This document shows, one piece after another, positions 27,520 through 35,565 of a stretch of 64,000 bases of DNA; positions within the stretch are counted from its first letter, which is position 1; the number at the start of each line of letters is the position of its first letter. Source of the DNA: Streptomyces griseiscabiei (GTDB lineage Bacteria > Actinomycetota > Actinomycetes > Streptomycetales > Streptomycetaceae). The notes below the pieces were generated by a model. That model did not search any database. It had not been told where the DNA came from and saw nothing but the letters and a program-made list of their open reading frames with translations. The translations under genes were made by a program, and so were the position numbers. The DNA lies in assembly GCF_020010925.1 (NCBI RefSeq), contig NZ_JAGJBZ010000003.1, positions 496,001 through 560,000 on the forward strand, given 5' to 3'.

Positions 27520-28262
27520 CCTTGCCGTTCCTCTTCGTGAATGCGTCGGGCGATCTCCTGAACACCGCGGCGGAACTCGGCGGTGGCCGGCTCCTCCGTG
27601 AGTACCAGCGGGACGGATGCTCCGAGGTCCGGCGGTTCAGGCGCGAACGGCACGCGCGAGAGGAGTTCGAGATCGTCCAGTGTGCCGTCGCCGGCGGGGG
27701 AGAACAGCCGCGAGGACCTGCCGCAGAACTCGCAGCAGAAGTGGCTCATGTTCTCCACGTAGCCGAGGACCGGGAGGCTCAGCTGCTGGAGCAGCCTACG
27801 GCCGCGCGCGAGGTCCTGGGTGGACAGCACATGGGGTGTGGTGACCAGGGCGACCCGCATGGGCAGGCGGGTGAAGACCTGGCGATGGAGATCGTCGAAG
27901 CCGGGCGGCATATCCACGATGACGTGGTCGTAGGCCTGCCACGCGTCGTGGAAGAGGATCTGCGTCAGGGCGCCCTCGAGGTACTTGCCACTGAGCAGTC
28001 CCGCCTCGTGTGGGCGGACGAAGAATCCCAGCCCGGCGATGTCCACCCCGCCGTACCGGCCGGGATGAACACGAAAGTTGACCATGGCCGGTGGTCGGCC
28101 CGTGAGCCCCGCCACCAGATTCTGGACATTCGGGCCGGACAGGTCCAGGTCCACCAGGCCGACGGAGGTGCCCCGGTCGCTGAGCGCGTATGCGGTGTTG
28201 ACGGCGATGGTGGACTTCCCGACGCCGCCCTTGGTTCCGTACACGGCCGTGAACCGGGTCAT
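27516..28262 (-). CDS. Mrp/MinD-family P-loop ATPase with Cys pair
   Basis: 248 aa. Deviant Walker A GTKGGVGKST at residues 9-18, Walker A' VDLDLSGPNVQ, Walker B VIVDMPPGFDD. A CCEFC motif in YVENMSHFCCEFCGRSS matches the CxxC of Mrp/Nbp35 iron-sulphur carrier proteins. It may handle a metal cluster for a pathway enzyme, yet no cluster-containing enzyme is evident in the island. It overlaps both neighbours by 4 bp. Confidence 0.85.
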   Translation of the reverse strand: MTRFTAVYGTKGGVGKSTIAVNTAYALSDRGTSVGLVDLDLSGPNVQNLVAGLTGRPPAMVNFRVHPGRYGGVDIAGLGFFVRPHEAGLLSGKYLEGALTQILFHDAWQAYDHVIVDMPPGFDDLHRQVFTRLPMRVALVTTPHVLSTQDLARGRRLLQQLSLPVLGYVENMSHFCCEFCGRSSRLFSPAGDGTLDDLELLSRVPFAPEPPDLGASVPLVLTEEPATAEFRRGVQEIARRIHEEERQG

Positions 28263-29479
28263 GCTTCAGGCCAGTTGTGGTGGGCCCGCACGGCTTCGTC
28301 GCCGCCGGACGGTGACGTGGCGACGACCGTGTCGTCCCTGACGAAGGACACGTCGGGCAGCGGATAGACGAAGTGCTCCTTCATGACTCCCGCGTACGCC
28401 CCCGCGTTGAGTACGCCGACCAGGGTGCCCGGCCGGAGCGGGCCGCAGCGGTTCTCACAGATGGTGCTGCCGAGCCGGTCGACGAACCGCACCGGCGTTC
28501 GGGTCTCGTCCTCGGCGAGGGACTCCAGCCGCTCCACCCGGAAGCGATGACCGGGCGCGGGGATCAGATAGTTCGTCGTCGCGTCCAGGATCGCGACCGT
28601 GAAGTCGCCACTCGCCCGCACGTCCACCACTCGGCTGAGCAGGGACTCGGCGTCGGCGACCAGGAACCGGCCGAGTTCGAGGATCGTGGTGCAGTCGAGT
28701 TCCGCGTCGATCTGGTCGGCAAGCGCGTGGAACATCCCTGTTGCGCTCTCGTCGTCCACCTCCAGTCGGCCGGCCAGCCCGCCACCCACGTCGATGTAGT
28801 CGAGGTCGACCGCAGGATGTCCGGACAGCGGAGCCAGCGCGGGTATCAGCCGGTCCAGGGTGTCGAGGTGAGCGGTGCCGTCGAGCTGGTTGGCCAAGTG
28901 ATGGAAGCCGACACCACCGAGGACCAGGCCGGACCCCCGCAGCAAGTCCGCGACCGCGGGCAGTTGGGCGACGGGAAGCCCTAGGACGCCGTACTTGCCG
29001 AGTGTGTCGTTCTCGCCCGGCGCGGAAGCATTGACACGGAAGCCGATCCGCCCGGCCTGCGCGTCCGCAGGGCGGGCGCGGAGAAGGCCGTGCAGTTCGG
29101 CGAGCGACTCCAGGTTGACCGTGACACCGGCGTCGACAGCCGCGGCGAGCACTGCGCCCCCACGGCCCACACCGTTGTAGACGATGTCGGACGAGGCGAA
29201 CCCTGCGGTGCGGGCAAGGGACATCTCCAGCTCGGAAAACGCGCTGACGCCTGCTCCCGCGGCACGCACGGCGTCAAGGACGGGCCGGTGGTAGGAAGCC
29301 TTCACGGCATAGGTGACCCGTAGGCGCGGGTGCGCCTTTCGGGCCAGGTCCACCCCGTCGGCCACGCGGTCCAGTTCGACCACGGCCGAAGGGGTGGCCG
29401 TCGACGGCGACGCCGCTCGGCGCAGTTGCCGTAGTGCTCGCCCTGCCGGTCCATCCGAATCGGTCGGCAGATCAGTCAT
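28259..29479 (-). CDS. Fold-type III PLP-dependent decarboxylase (ornithine/diaminopimelate decarboxylase family)
   Basis: 406 aa. The alanine-racemase-like barrel has the PLP lysine in TYAVKASYH at about Lys60, the glycine-rich phosphate site in DYIDVGGGLAG, and the C-terminal CENRCGPLRPG with the family's active-site cysteine region, then LNAGAYAGVM. Substrate class is not decidable by eye. Microcin C maturation uses a decarboxylase of this fold (MccE N-domain) after an MccD step, and the SAM-fold protein of this operon is two genes upstream. I take ATG 29479, which overlaps the CysRS stop by 8 bp; the frame opens at GTG 29548. It overlaps the ATPase gene by 4 bp. Confidence 0.83.
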   Translation of the reverse strand: MTDLPTDSDGPAGRALRQLRRAASPSTATPSAVVELDRVADGVDLARKAHPRLRVTYAVKASYHRPVLDAVRAAGAGVSAFSELEMSLARTAGFASSDIVYNGVGRGGAVLAAAVDAGVTVNLESLAELHGLLRARPADAQAGRIGFRVNASAPGENDTLGKYGVLGLPVAQLPAVADLLRGSGLVLGGVGFHHLANQLDGTAHLDTLDRLIPALAPLSGHPAVDLDYIDVGGGLAGRLEVDDESATGMFHALADQIDAELDCTTILELGRFLVADAESLLSRVVDVRASGDFTVAILDATTNYLIPAPGHRFRVERLESLAEDETRTPVRFVDRLGSTICENRCGPLRPGTLVGVLNAGAYAGVMKEHFVYPLPDVSFVRDDTVVATSPSGGDEAVRAHHNWPEA

Positions 29480-30926
29480 GAAGGGGAACAAGCTCGTATC
29501 CCTCGGGACCGTCCTGCACGCTGTAGCCGGCTGCCAGGATCTGGTCACGCAGTTCGTCGGACTCCTTGAACCGCTTCGCCGAACGGAGTTCCCACCGTTC
29601 CTGCGCGAGCCGGACCACGGCGTCGGGGATCTCGATGGCCTCCTTCGAGGCGGACTTCAGATCCAGTCCCAGAACCTCGTCGAAGGTCAGGACCAGACTC
29701 AGCTTGGTGGCGTCGTCGAGATCGGGGTCCCTTGCCACCTGCCACAACTCGGCGACGGCGCGAGGCATGTTGAGATCCTCCGCCAGTGCTTCGACAAATC
29801 GCGTGAGGTACGGGCTGTCCACGCGATCCGGCAGATCCACCGCGCCGACGGACTTCTTCCAGGCGGCGACCCGGTGCCTCAGGCGCCGCAGGGCGTTCGC
29901 GGCCTGTTCCAGCGCGGTCTGCGAGAATGACAGCGGGCTCCGGTAGTGGCTCAGCAGGACCAGGTACCGGAATTCGAGCGGATCGAAGCCCTCCTCGACC
30001 AGCGTGTCGAGGGTGATCTTGTTGCCCTCGGACTTGCCCATCCTGCGCTCGCCCTCAAGGGTGAGGAACGCGCCGTGCATCCACCAACGCGAGAACGGGA
30101 CACCCGTCGCCGTCTCGCTCTGTGCGATCTCGTTGGTGTGGTGCACCGGAATGTGGTCGATACCGCCGAGGTGCAGGTCCAGCGATTCGCCCAGGTATTC
30201 CATCGCCATTGCCGAGCACTCGATGTGCCAGCCGGGGAAGCCGACACCCCAGGGTGACGGCCACTCCATGTCGCGCTTCGGAGCCTCCGGCGGGGAGAAC
30301 TTCCACAGGGCGAAGTCCGTGGCGTGACGTTTCTCGCCCATCGCCACTCGCTCGCCGGCGCGCAGGTGCTCACGGGTGTCGTTCGGGGTGAGCTTGCCGT
30401 AGTCGGGCACGAAGGAGGTGTCGAAGTACATGCCGTCATTGGTGCGATAGACGACCCCCTTGTCCTCCAGCCGCTGGATCAGCGCGATCTGCTGGGGGAT
30501 GTGCTGGGTGGCTCGCAGGACCAGATCCATCGGCAGGATGTTCAGTCGGTCGGCGTCCGCGAAGAAGATCTCCGTGTACTTCTCGGCGACCTCCCACGCG
30601 GTGGCCCGCTCGGCCGCGGCCGCCTTCGCCATCTTGTCGTCGCCGCTGTCCGCGTCACTGGTCAGGTGGCCCACGTCGGTGATGTTCATGGCCGCCTGAA
30701 CCGAGTAGCCCGCGAAGGCCAGGACTCTGCGGGCGATGTCGGCGAACAGGTAGGTGCGCATGTTGCCGATGTGCGGGGCGCTGTAGACGGTGGGCCCGCA
30801 CACGTACATCCGGACGGTGTCGTCCTTGGCAGGAGTGAAGTGCGTGCTGGTGCGCGACAGCGTGCTGTAGAGCGAAAGGCCCTGCCTCAGCTGCTCGCTT
30901 GCCGATGAGTTGGTCACGAACATCAT
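29472..30926 (-). CDS. Cysteinyl-tRNA synthetase paralogue
   Basis: 484 aa, full length for CysRS. The Rossmann core has MYVCGPTVY (Cys43, zinc), APHIGNMR (HIGH motif at 52-55), FPGWHIECS (Cys237), VHHTNE (His262/263 and Glu266, zinc) and RMGKSEGN (KMSKS variant at 295-302). The C-terminal helical tRNA-binding bundle is present (LAEDLNMPRAVAELW), which argues against the shorter MshC mycothiol ligase. The housekeeping copy should lie elsewhere, so this is likely a pathway or resistance copy. The start overlaps the upstream gene in ATGA; AAGGA directly precedes ATGATG, so the second ATG or a later GTG (30917) may be used. A lone tRNA-Cys gene lies 3.3 kb away. Confidence 0.88.
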   Translation of the reverse strand: MMFVTNSSASEQLRQGLSLYSTLSRTSTHFTPAKDDTVRMYVCGPTVYSAPHIGNMRTYLFADIARRVLAFAGYSVQAAMNITDVGHLTSDADSGDDKMAKAAAAERATAWEVAEKYTEIFFADADRLNILPMDLVLRATQHIPQQIALIQRLEDKGVVYRTNDGMYFDTSFVPDYGKLTPNDTREHLRAGERVAMGEKRHATDFALWKFSPPEAPKRDMEWPSPWGVGFPGWHIECSAMAMEYLGESLDLHLGGIDHIPVHHTNEIAQSETATGVPFSRWWMHGAFLTLEGERRMGKSEGNKITLDTLVEEGFDPLEFRYLVLLSHYRSPLSFSQTALEQAANALRRLRHRVAAWKKSVGAVDLPDRVDSPYLTRFVEALAEDLNMPRAVAELWQVARDPDLDDATKLSLVLTFDEVLGLDLKSASKEAIEIPDAVVRLAQERWELRSAKRFKESDELRDQILAAGYSVQDGPEGYELVPLHD

Positions 30927-31789
30927 TCCTTGGGCAGGAGCGGTACGGAATGGCTGGTGAAAAGTTCGACCTCGTCCCGCTCCACCCGCTTCTGCAGAAG
31001 CATGACGGAGAAGCCGGCATAACTGAGGTTCTCGTTGAACAGGCGCATGAAATAGCCCATCCGGTCCCGAATCTGTGCCTGCACACCGGGATCGAGGGCC
31101 GCGAGGTGTTCCTTCTCCATCAGGCCGTCGCAGTACCGCTCGACGTCCTGATCGTCGATGAGGTCGTAGACGAAATCGGACTCGTAGTAGAGCTCGAGGC
31201 CGGGCGCCTTTTCGTAGAACGCACGCCAGTCGTTCTTGCTCATCACGTCAACGGGCGTTCCGATGGCCTCGGACACCTGGTCGACGATCTTCTGCGGCGG
31301 CCGGCGTCGGTAGTAGATCGGTACGGCGATCACGGTGCCGCCCACCTTGACCACGCGGGTCACCTCGTCGAGCATCCGGGCCTTGTCGGACACGAACGAG
31401 ACCACGTTGCTGACCCAGACCGCGTCGAAGGAAGCGTCCTCGACCGCCAACTCCCTGGCGTCCTGCACCTGGAACTGCACCTGGTCGGACAACCCATGCA
31501 ACTGGGCGTACGACTCCGCCTCGGCGACCGAATTCGGGTTGACGTCGATGCCCACCACCGACGCTCCGGTGAGCAGGGAGATATTGACGGACGTAAAGCC
31601 GGTGTTGCTCCCGATCTCGAGAACCCGGCTGTCCGATCCGATCCGGGCCTGGACCGCGACTTCCTGTACCGTCCGCACGCCGCCCGAGGGTCGGTTCCGT
31701 TCACGGATCAGGCCGACGAAGCTCGAGTAGTCCATCTCGGACACTGGCTCGGCGACCGGCACGGACGTATCGGCAGCGGCCTCGACCAC
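30923..31789 (-). CDS. Class I SAM-dependent methyltransferase-fold protein
   Basis: 288 aa. Motif I RVLEIGSNTGFTS lies near residues 54-66, the acidic SAM-ribose residue in VVGIDVNPNS, and motif IV-like FDAVWVSNVVSF. The N-terminal 45 residues are specific, and the C-terminus contains FMRLFNENLSYAGFSVMLLQ. It may transfer methyl or, as MccD does in microcin C synthesis, the aminocarboxypropyl group of SAM; motifs do not separate these. GTG 31789 is fixed by AAGGAG nine bases upstream. It is the first gene of the six-gene minus operon and overlaps CysRS by 4 bp. Confidence 0.8.
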   Translation of the reverse strand: MVEAAADTSVPVAEPVSEMDYSSFVGLIRERNRPSGGVRTVQEVAVQARIGSDSRVLEIGSNTGFTSVNISLLTGASVVGIDVNPNSVAEAESYAQLHGLSDQVQFQVQDARELAVEDASFDAVWVSNVVSFVSDKARMLDEVTRVVKVGGTVIAVPIYYRRRPPQKIVDQVSEAIGTPVDVMSKNDWRAFYEKAPGLELYYESDFVYDLIDDQDVERYCDGLMEKEHLAALDPGVQAQIRDRMGYFMRLFNENLSYAGFSVMLLQKRVERDEVELFTSHSVPLLPKE

Positions 31790-32165
31790 GGCGGTGAACT
31801 CCTTACATGTAGGGAAACTTCACTGGCCGGGTCGTAAGGCATCCAGGACCCCCGTCCGGCCGATCGACTCTACGTCAGCCACACCCGTCCATGCCAACCG
31901 TATGTGAACCGGCCCGAAGTGCCGGTCGGAGCTTGACGACTCGTCAGGCGGGTGCCCCGCCGCGGACCGTCACTGAGTTTCTCGGCGGAGCGACCGCAGG
32001 GGGACTGAAGCCGGACCGGAGCGGGAAGCCTTGGCGAGGCCACCGGCTCGACTTGCGCCGGGGGTGGGGTTGATCCCTGCCTTGGTACCGTGGCTTGAGT
32101 CGGCCTCGATATCGGCTGAGCTTCAACCGCGGCCAGAAAAGCACGCGTTGGCAAGGAAAGGGAAT
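31790..32165. other. Divergent promoter region of the island
   Basis: 376 bp between the six-gene minus operon and the plus-strand acyltransferase gene. It should hold both promoters. No hexamer pair is clear enough to mark, and no gene is supported. Confidence 0.5.
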
Positions 32166-33173
32166 GTGCGGGGCATGAGTAATGTCGACATAGTGTGGGG
32201 GCGTGGCGATGAGGTCCTCGGTGATGCTTCGTGGGACGAATTCGTCGGCACGGCCGGTTCGATTTTCCAGGACAGCCGATTCCTTCTCGCATGGTGGCGC
32301 GACAACGCCACGAAGAATTCATCCTCACAGTTTCACGCCGCTACTTTTGTGGACGGCGGAGAAACCATCGGTGTCTGTGCCTTCGAATTGAGTGACGGCA
32401 CCCTCTCCTTCGCCGGTGGACGAGATGTCGTCGACTACATGGGACCGGCGGTGGCTGACGGTCGGGAAAGGGCTGTGGCCGACGCCGTGACCCGGCTGGT
32501 CTTTGACGAGCCGCGGTGGGAACGCGCACACCTTGCCGGGCTCCCGGCCGGTGGGCCCTTGACCCAGGAGTTGATCGACGCCTTCCGCCGGCGGGCTCCG
32601 CAGGTCGAGGTCGAGGCCTACGACCAGGCGCCCCGCATCCTCTCGGCGCCGGAGGGCTACCTCGGACTGCTGAACTCCAAGAGACGAGGAGAGGTGCTCC
32701 GCAAGCGGAAGCGCCTGGAGGAGGAGATCGGGCCGGTGGAGATGATCACCTCCACCCCGGACACCTGGTCCGGCGCGCTGGAGCAGTTGCTCGCCTGGAA
32801 GGCGTCGGCGACGCCGGCGATGCATGCTTTCGTGAAGGAATATGGCGACTTCGTCCGCGACCTGCTCAAGGAACTGGCTCCGAGGGACGCCGCGCACGTG
32901 GTGGAACTCCGTACACAGGACGACCGTGCCGTGGCCTCCGCGATCGTGCTGACGCACCGCCGCACGAAGTACCTCTACAACATGTCGTACGACATCTCGA
33001 CGGTCAGCGCCTCGAACAACGGGCTTGCTCCGGGAGTCGTCCTCGTCTCACACCTGGCTGAGGAAACCCTTGAGCAAGGGCTCGTCTTCGACTTCCTCAA
33101 AGGCGCGCAGGATTACAAGGTCCGCCTCGGAGGCGTCCCCGAGGACATCGTCACGCTGTCCTTCACCCGCTGA
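32166..33173 (+). CDS. GNAT-fold acyltransferase (CelD/BcsL type, related to FemAB aminoacyl transferases)
   Basis: 335 aa. The double-GNAT layout is suggested by LLNSKRRGEVLRKRKRLEEE in the middle, typical of the Acetyltransf_6 group, and by YLYNMSYDIS, GLAPGVVLVSHLAEETLEQGL and FDFLKGAQDYKVRLGG toward the end. Relatives acylate with acyl-CoA; the FemAB branch instead takes amino acids from aminoacyl-tRNA. The CysRS and tRNA-Cys nearby make the second donor conceivable. GTG 32166 is supported by AAGGA eight bases upstream; ATG 32175 is the conservative alternative. Its 3' end overlaps the convergent S66 peptidase gene by 61 bp. Confidence 0.75.
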   Translation: MRGMSNVDIVWGRGDEVLGDASWDEFVGTAGSIFQDSRFLLAWWRDNATKNSSSQFHAATFVDGGETIGVCAFELSDGTLSFAGGRDVVDYMGPAVADGRERAVADAVTRLVFDEPRWERAHLAGLPAGGPLTQELIDAFRRRAPQVEVEAYDQAPRILSAPEGYLGLLNSKRRGEVLRKRKRLEEEIGPVEMITSTPDTWSGALEQLLAWKASATPAMHAFVKEYGDFVRDLLKELAPRDAAHVVELRTQDDRAVASAIVLTHRRTKYLYNMSYDISTVSASNNGLAPGVVLVSHLAEETLEQGLVFDFLKGAQDYKVRLGGVPEDIVTLSFTR

Positions 33174-34183
33174 CTCTCCCGCGCCGATACCGCGGTCTCG
33201 TCCAGGCGCAGCAGCGCCCGGCCGGTGTCCAGGGTGGCCATGACGCCGATCGGTAGTGTAGTGATCGGCACGGTGTGACCGAGGTCGACGTCGGTGAGTG
33301 CGGGAAGGCCATGCTCGGCGGCCAGTTCCAGCAGACACCGATCCAGTTCGTCGGGCCGGTCGGCGCACGGCGTGCGGCCGAACACCAGGCCCGCGGCATC
33401 ACCGAAGAACCCGGCCGCGGCGAGCGCGGACAGGTCACGCCGGATCACCGCCACCCGGGACTCGTTCGTCTCCAGGAAGACCAGGCAGTCCGTCGTCCGT
33501 GGAAGGAACGGAGTACCGAGCAGGCCCACGACGGTGCTCAGGTGGCCGCCGACCAACCGTCCGCGCGCGCTGCCAGGCGTCAGAGCACGCCATGGCCCCG
33601 CGGGTACCCGAGATCTCGGACGATGGTCCTCCACCTCCCAGCGCGGTGACTCCACGGACGTTGCGGTGGGAGGGCGCAGCACCCGGGAGCCGCCGGGACG
33701 CCAGGAAGCCAGCAGGCCGTCCGCCACATATGGGTCGATGCCATCGGCATCACCCATCGAGGGGACGAGGGTGGGGCCGTGGAACGTCACGATGCCCGCG
33801 CGGGCGTACACCCCAAGCAGGAGGGACGTGATGTCGCTGAACCCGCACAGCGGCTTACGGGCGGCCCGGAGCAGGTCGAAGTCCAGGTGGGGGAGCAGCT
33901 CGGCGGAGCGCAGGCCACCGGTCGTGCACAGGATCGCCGAGATCTCCTCGTGCCGGCAGCACCACGCGATGTCCTCCGCCAGAGCCTCGGGTGCAGGCCG
34001 GTCATGGTCCTGCCACCACGCGTGCGGCGCGGCGACGGGCAGGAAGCCGAGACCGGCGAGCGCCCGCACGGCTCGCGCCGAACGGCGCGGGTAGCGGCTC
34101 ACCGAACTCGACGGCGTGACCAGGCCGATGCCCGAGCCCGGCAGCGGCGCGTACGGCTTTACCACGGTCGTCGAGGGATCCAT
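33113..34183 (-). CDS. S66 peptidase, MccF-like (microcin C self-immunity / LD-carboxypeptidase family)
   Basis: 356 aa. The nucleophile elbow CGFSDITS gives Ser116, VFLETNES gives Glu238, and DLGHTVP gives His303: a complete Ser-Glu-His triad. The segment ILCTTGGLRSAELLPHLDFD follows the MccF-branch pattern (GGxxSxxLLPYxD) more closely than muropeptide LdcA enzymes. MccF cleaves the amide that links aminoacyl or peptidyl groups to the nucleotide part of processed or intact microcin C, protecting the producer. Beside aaRS homologues, self-immunity or product trimming is the natural guess. A cytosolic cell-wall recycling LD-carboxypeptidase is the alternative. No signal peptide. Confidence 0.82.
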   Translation of the reverse strand: MDPSTTVVKPYAPLPGSGIGLVTPSSSVSRYPRRSARAVRALAGLGFLPVAAPHAWWQDHDRPAPEALAEDIAWCCRHEEISAILCTTGGLRSAELLPHLDFDLLRAARKPLCGFSDITSLLLGVYARAGIVTFHGPTLVPSMGDADGIDPYVADGLLASWRPGGSRVLRPPTATSVESPRWEVEDHRPRSRVPAGPWRALTPGSARGRLVGGHLSTVVGLLGTPFLPRTTDCLVFLETNESRVAVIRRDLSALAAAGFFGDAAGLVFGRTPCADRPDELDRCLLELAAEHGLPALTDVDLGHTVPITTLPIGVMATLDTGRALLRLDETAVSARESQRVKDSVTMSSGTPPRRTL

Positions 34184-34266
34184 CGGAGCACCCTAGCCGG
34201 GTTGTTACCGCTGATGATCGGTTAGTATCGTTTTGCAGCGCCCGGTTTGACCGAGCGTGATGTTGT

Positions 34267-34337
34267 GGTGAAGTGGCCGAGAGGCGAGGCAACGGCCTGC
34301 AAAGCCGTGTACACGGGTTCGAATCCCGTCTTCACCT
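34267..34337 (+). tRNA. tRNA-Cys (anticodon GCA)
   Basis: 71 nt, no encoded CCA. Acceptor GGTGAAG pairs with CTTCACC, and the discriminator is U73, the main CysRS identity base. D-arm GCC...GGC; anticodon arm ACGGC-CTGCAAA-GCCGT; T-arm ACGGGTTCGAATCCCGT. It stands alone between the S66 peptidase and HPr-kinase-like genes rather than in the Gly-Cys-Val cluster usual in Streptomyces, and 3.3 kb from the CysRS paralogue. Confidence 0.95.
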
Positions 34338-34482
34338 CTACCCCTTTGGGCTAGACACGGTGCCTGATCGACTCCCTGAAGGTTGACAGATTGATTCACG
34401 GCATAGCGGCATGCTCGGCAAGCCAGTTGGCTGCGACACAGTCGGCGGACCTTCTGGGGCAGCGCGTCATCGGGAGCCTCGC

Positions 34483-35565
34483 ATGAGCCGGACGTTGTCG
34501 ATCCGCTTCGCGGCGCAGGAGATCAGCGCGACGGTTCACCCGGACGCCGAGCAGGCCATCGCGCCGGTGCTCGCCTTCGTGCAGCCGCACTTCTCGGTGG
34601 AACCTCTCGACTTCGCCCAGGCGAACGGCCTGCCCCTCCGGATCTCCTCACTTGCCGACTGGACCCGCCCGTCCGGAGAGCCGCAGCGAACGATGGTCCG
34701 CAAGGGCCGGTCGGACGACACTCACGTCTGGGGTGACCTCTGGCAGGTCGGCGACCGGACAGTGATCGAAATCGCGTCGAGCCGGACGGTCTTCGACCTG
34801 GCCACCGACGGGTCCGGACTGCATGTCTACGTCAGTGACACCTCGCGGTACCACCTCTCCGACTTCCTGCGTGAGGCCATGTGGGAGCTGGCCGCGGTCG
34901 GCGGCGGCACGTTCATCCACGCGGCCTCGGTCAGCAACGGGCAGGCGGCGGTCGCTCTGGTCGGTGACAAGGGGGCGGGCAAGACCACGACCGCCCTCGA
35001 CCTCGTTCGCAGTGGGGCCGACTTCTATTCCGGCGACATCCTCTACACGACCACCGACGCCAGTCAGGTGTACAGCTTCCCTGACTACCCTGGGGTGTGC
35101 TGGGGCACCATCCGTGCCAACCCGGAGCTGCTGAAGGCCGCAGAGGAGTTGGGCTTGGAGCAGTCGCCGGACGATGGGGCCAAAGTCCTCCTGCCGCATG
35201 ACATCTACTGGACCGCGCTCGGCGTCCGCAAGGCCGCGCCGCCTCTCCCGCTGGGCGCGATCCTCATCGCCAACGTCTCCGCAGCCGGCCCCGCCCGGAT
35301 AGAGACTGCCGCGCCGCGCTGGGACCTGCTGGAGACGCTGGAGCGGCGGGGCAGCGACCCCGGCGAAGGTTGGGAACCGTTCCTCGGCGAGGCGGGTCGT
35401 CGCTACGCCTGTTCCGGCAGTGAGCCGCGCACCGGCCCCCTGCGTCCGGACGTGCCCTGGTACACCAGGCTCGGGCGGGGACGTCCGTCGTCCGAGGAGA
35501 TCGCCGCGCTTTTCGAGAAGGTCGGCCCGGCCGCCGTTGTGGAGAATCATGATGGCCGGTCTTGA
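34483..35565 (+). CDS. HPr-kinase/phosphorylase-like P-loop protein
   Basis: 360 aa. The C-terminal HprK-type motor has HAASVSNGQAAVALVGDKGAGKTTTAL with the P-loop at about 161-168, then SGADFYSGDILYTT, where the aspartate matches the metal-binding position. It lacks the capture-loop histidine context of true HprK. HPr-kinase-like proteins also occur as tailoring kinases in peptide natural-product clusters, which would suit this setting. ATG 34483 is set by GGGAG six bases upstream. The stop codon lies inside the next gene (14-bp overlap), so the two are co-translated. Confidence 0.75.
   Translation: MSRTLSIRFAAQEISATVHPDAEQAIAPVLAFVQPHFSVEPLDFAQANGLPLRISSLADWTRPSGEPQRTMVRKGRSDDTHVWGDLWQVGDRTVIEIASSRTVFDLATDGSGLHVYVSDTSRYHLSDFLREAMWELAAVGGGTFIHAASVSNGQAAVALVGDKGAGKTTTALDLVRSGADFYSGDILYTTTDASQVYSFPDYPGVCWGTIRANPELLKAAEELGLEQSPDDGAKVLLPHDIYWTALGVRKAAPPLPLGAILIANVSAAGPARIETAAPRWDLLETLERRGSDPGEGWEPFLGEAGRRYACSGSEPRTGPLRPDVPWYTRLGRGRPSSEEIAALFEKVGPAAVVENHDGRS

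Noticed and set aside
29472..30926. Mycothiol ligase MshC instead of CysRS
   Set aside because: The protein is longer than MshC and retains the C-terminal helical bundle used to bind tRNA.
21265..34337. tRNA-Thr and tRNA-Cys as attL/attR of one integrated element
   Set aside because: They share only the CGGGTTCGAATCCCG T-arm, which is common to most tRNAs. No longer direct repeat, integrase or excisionase is present.
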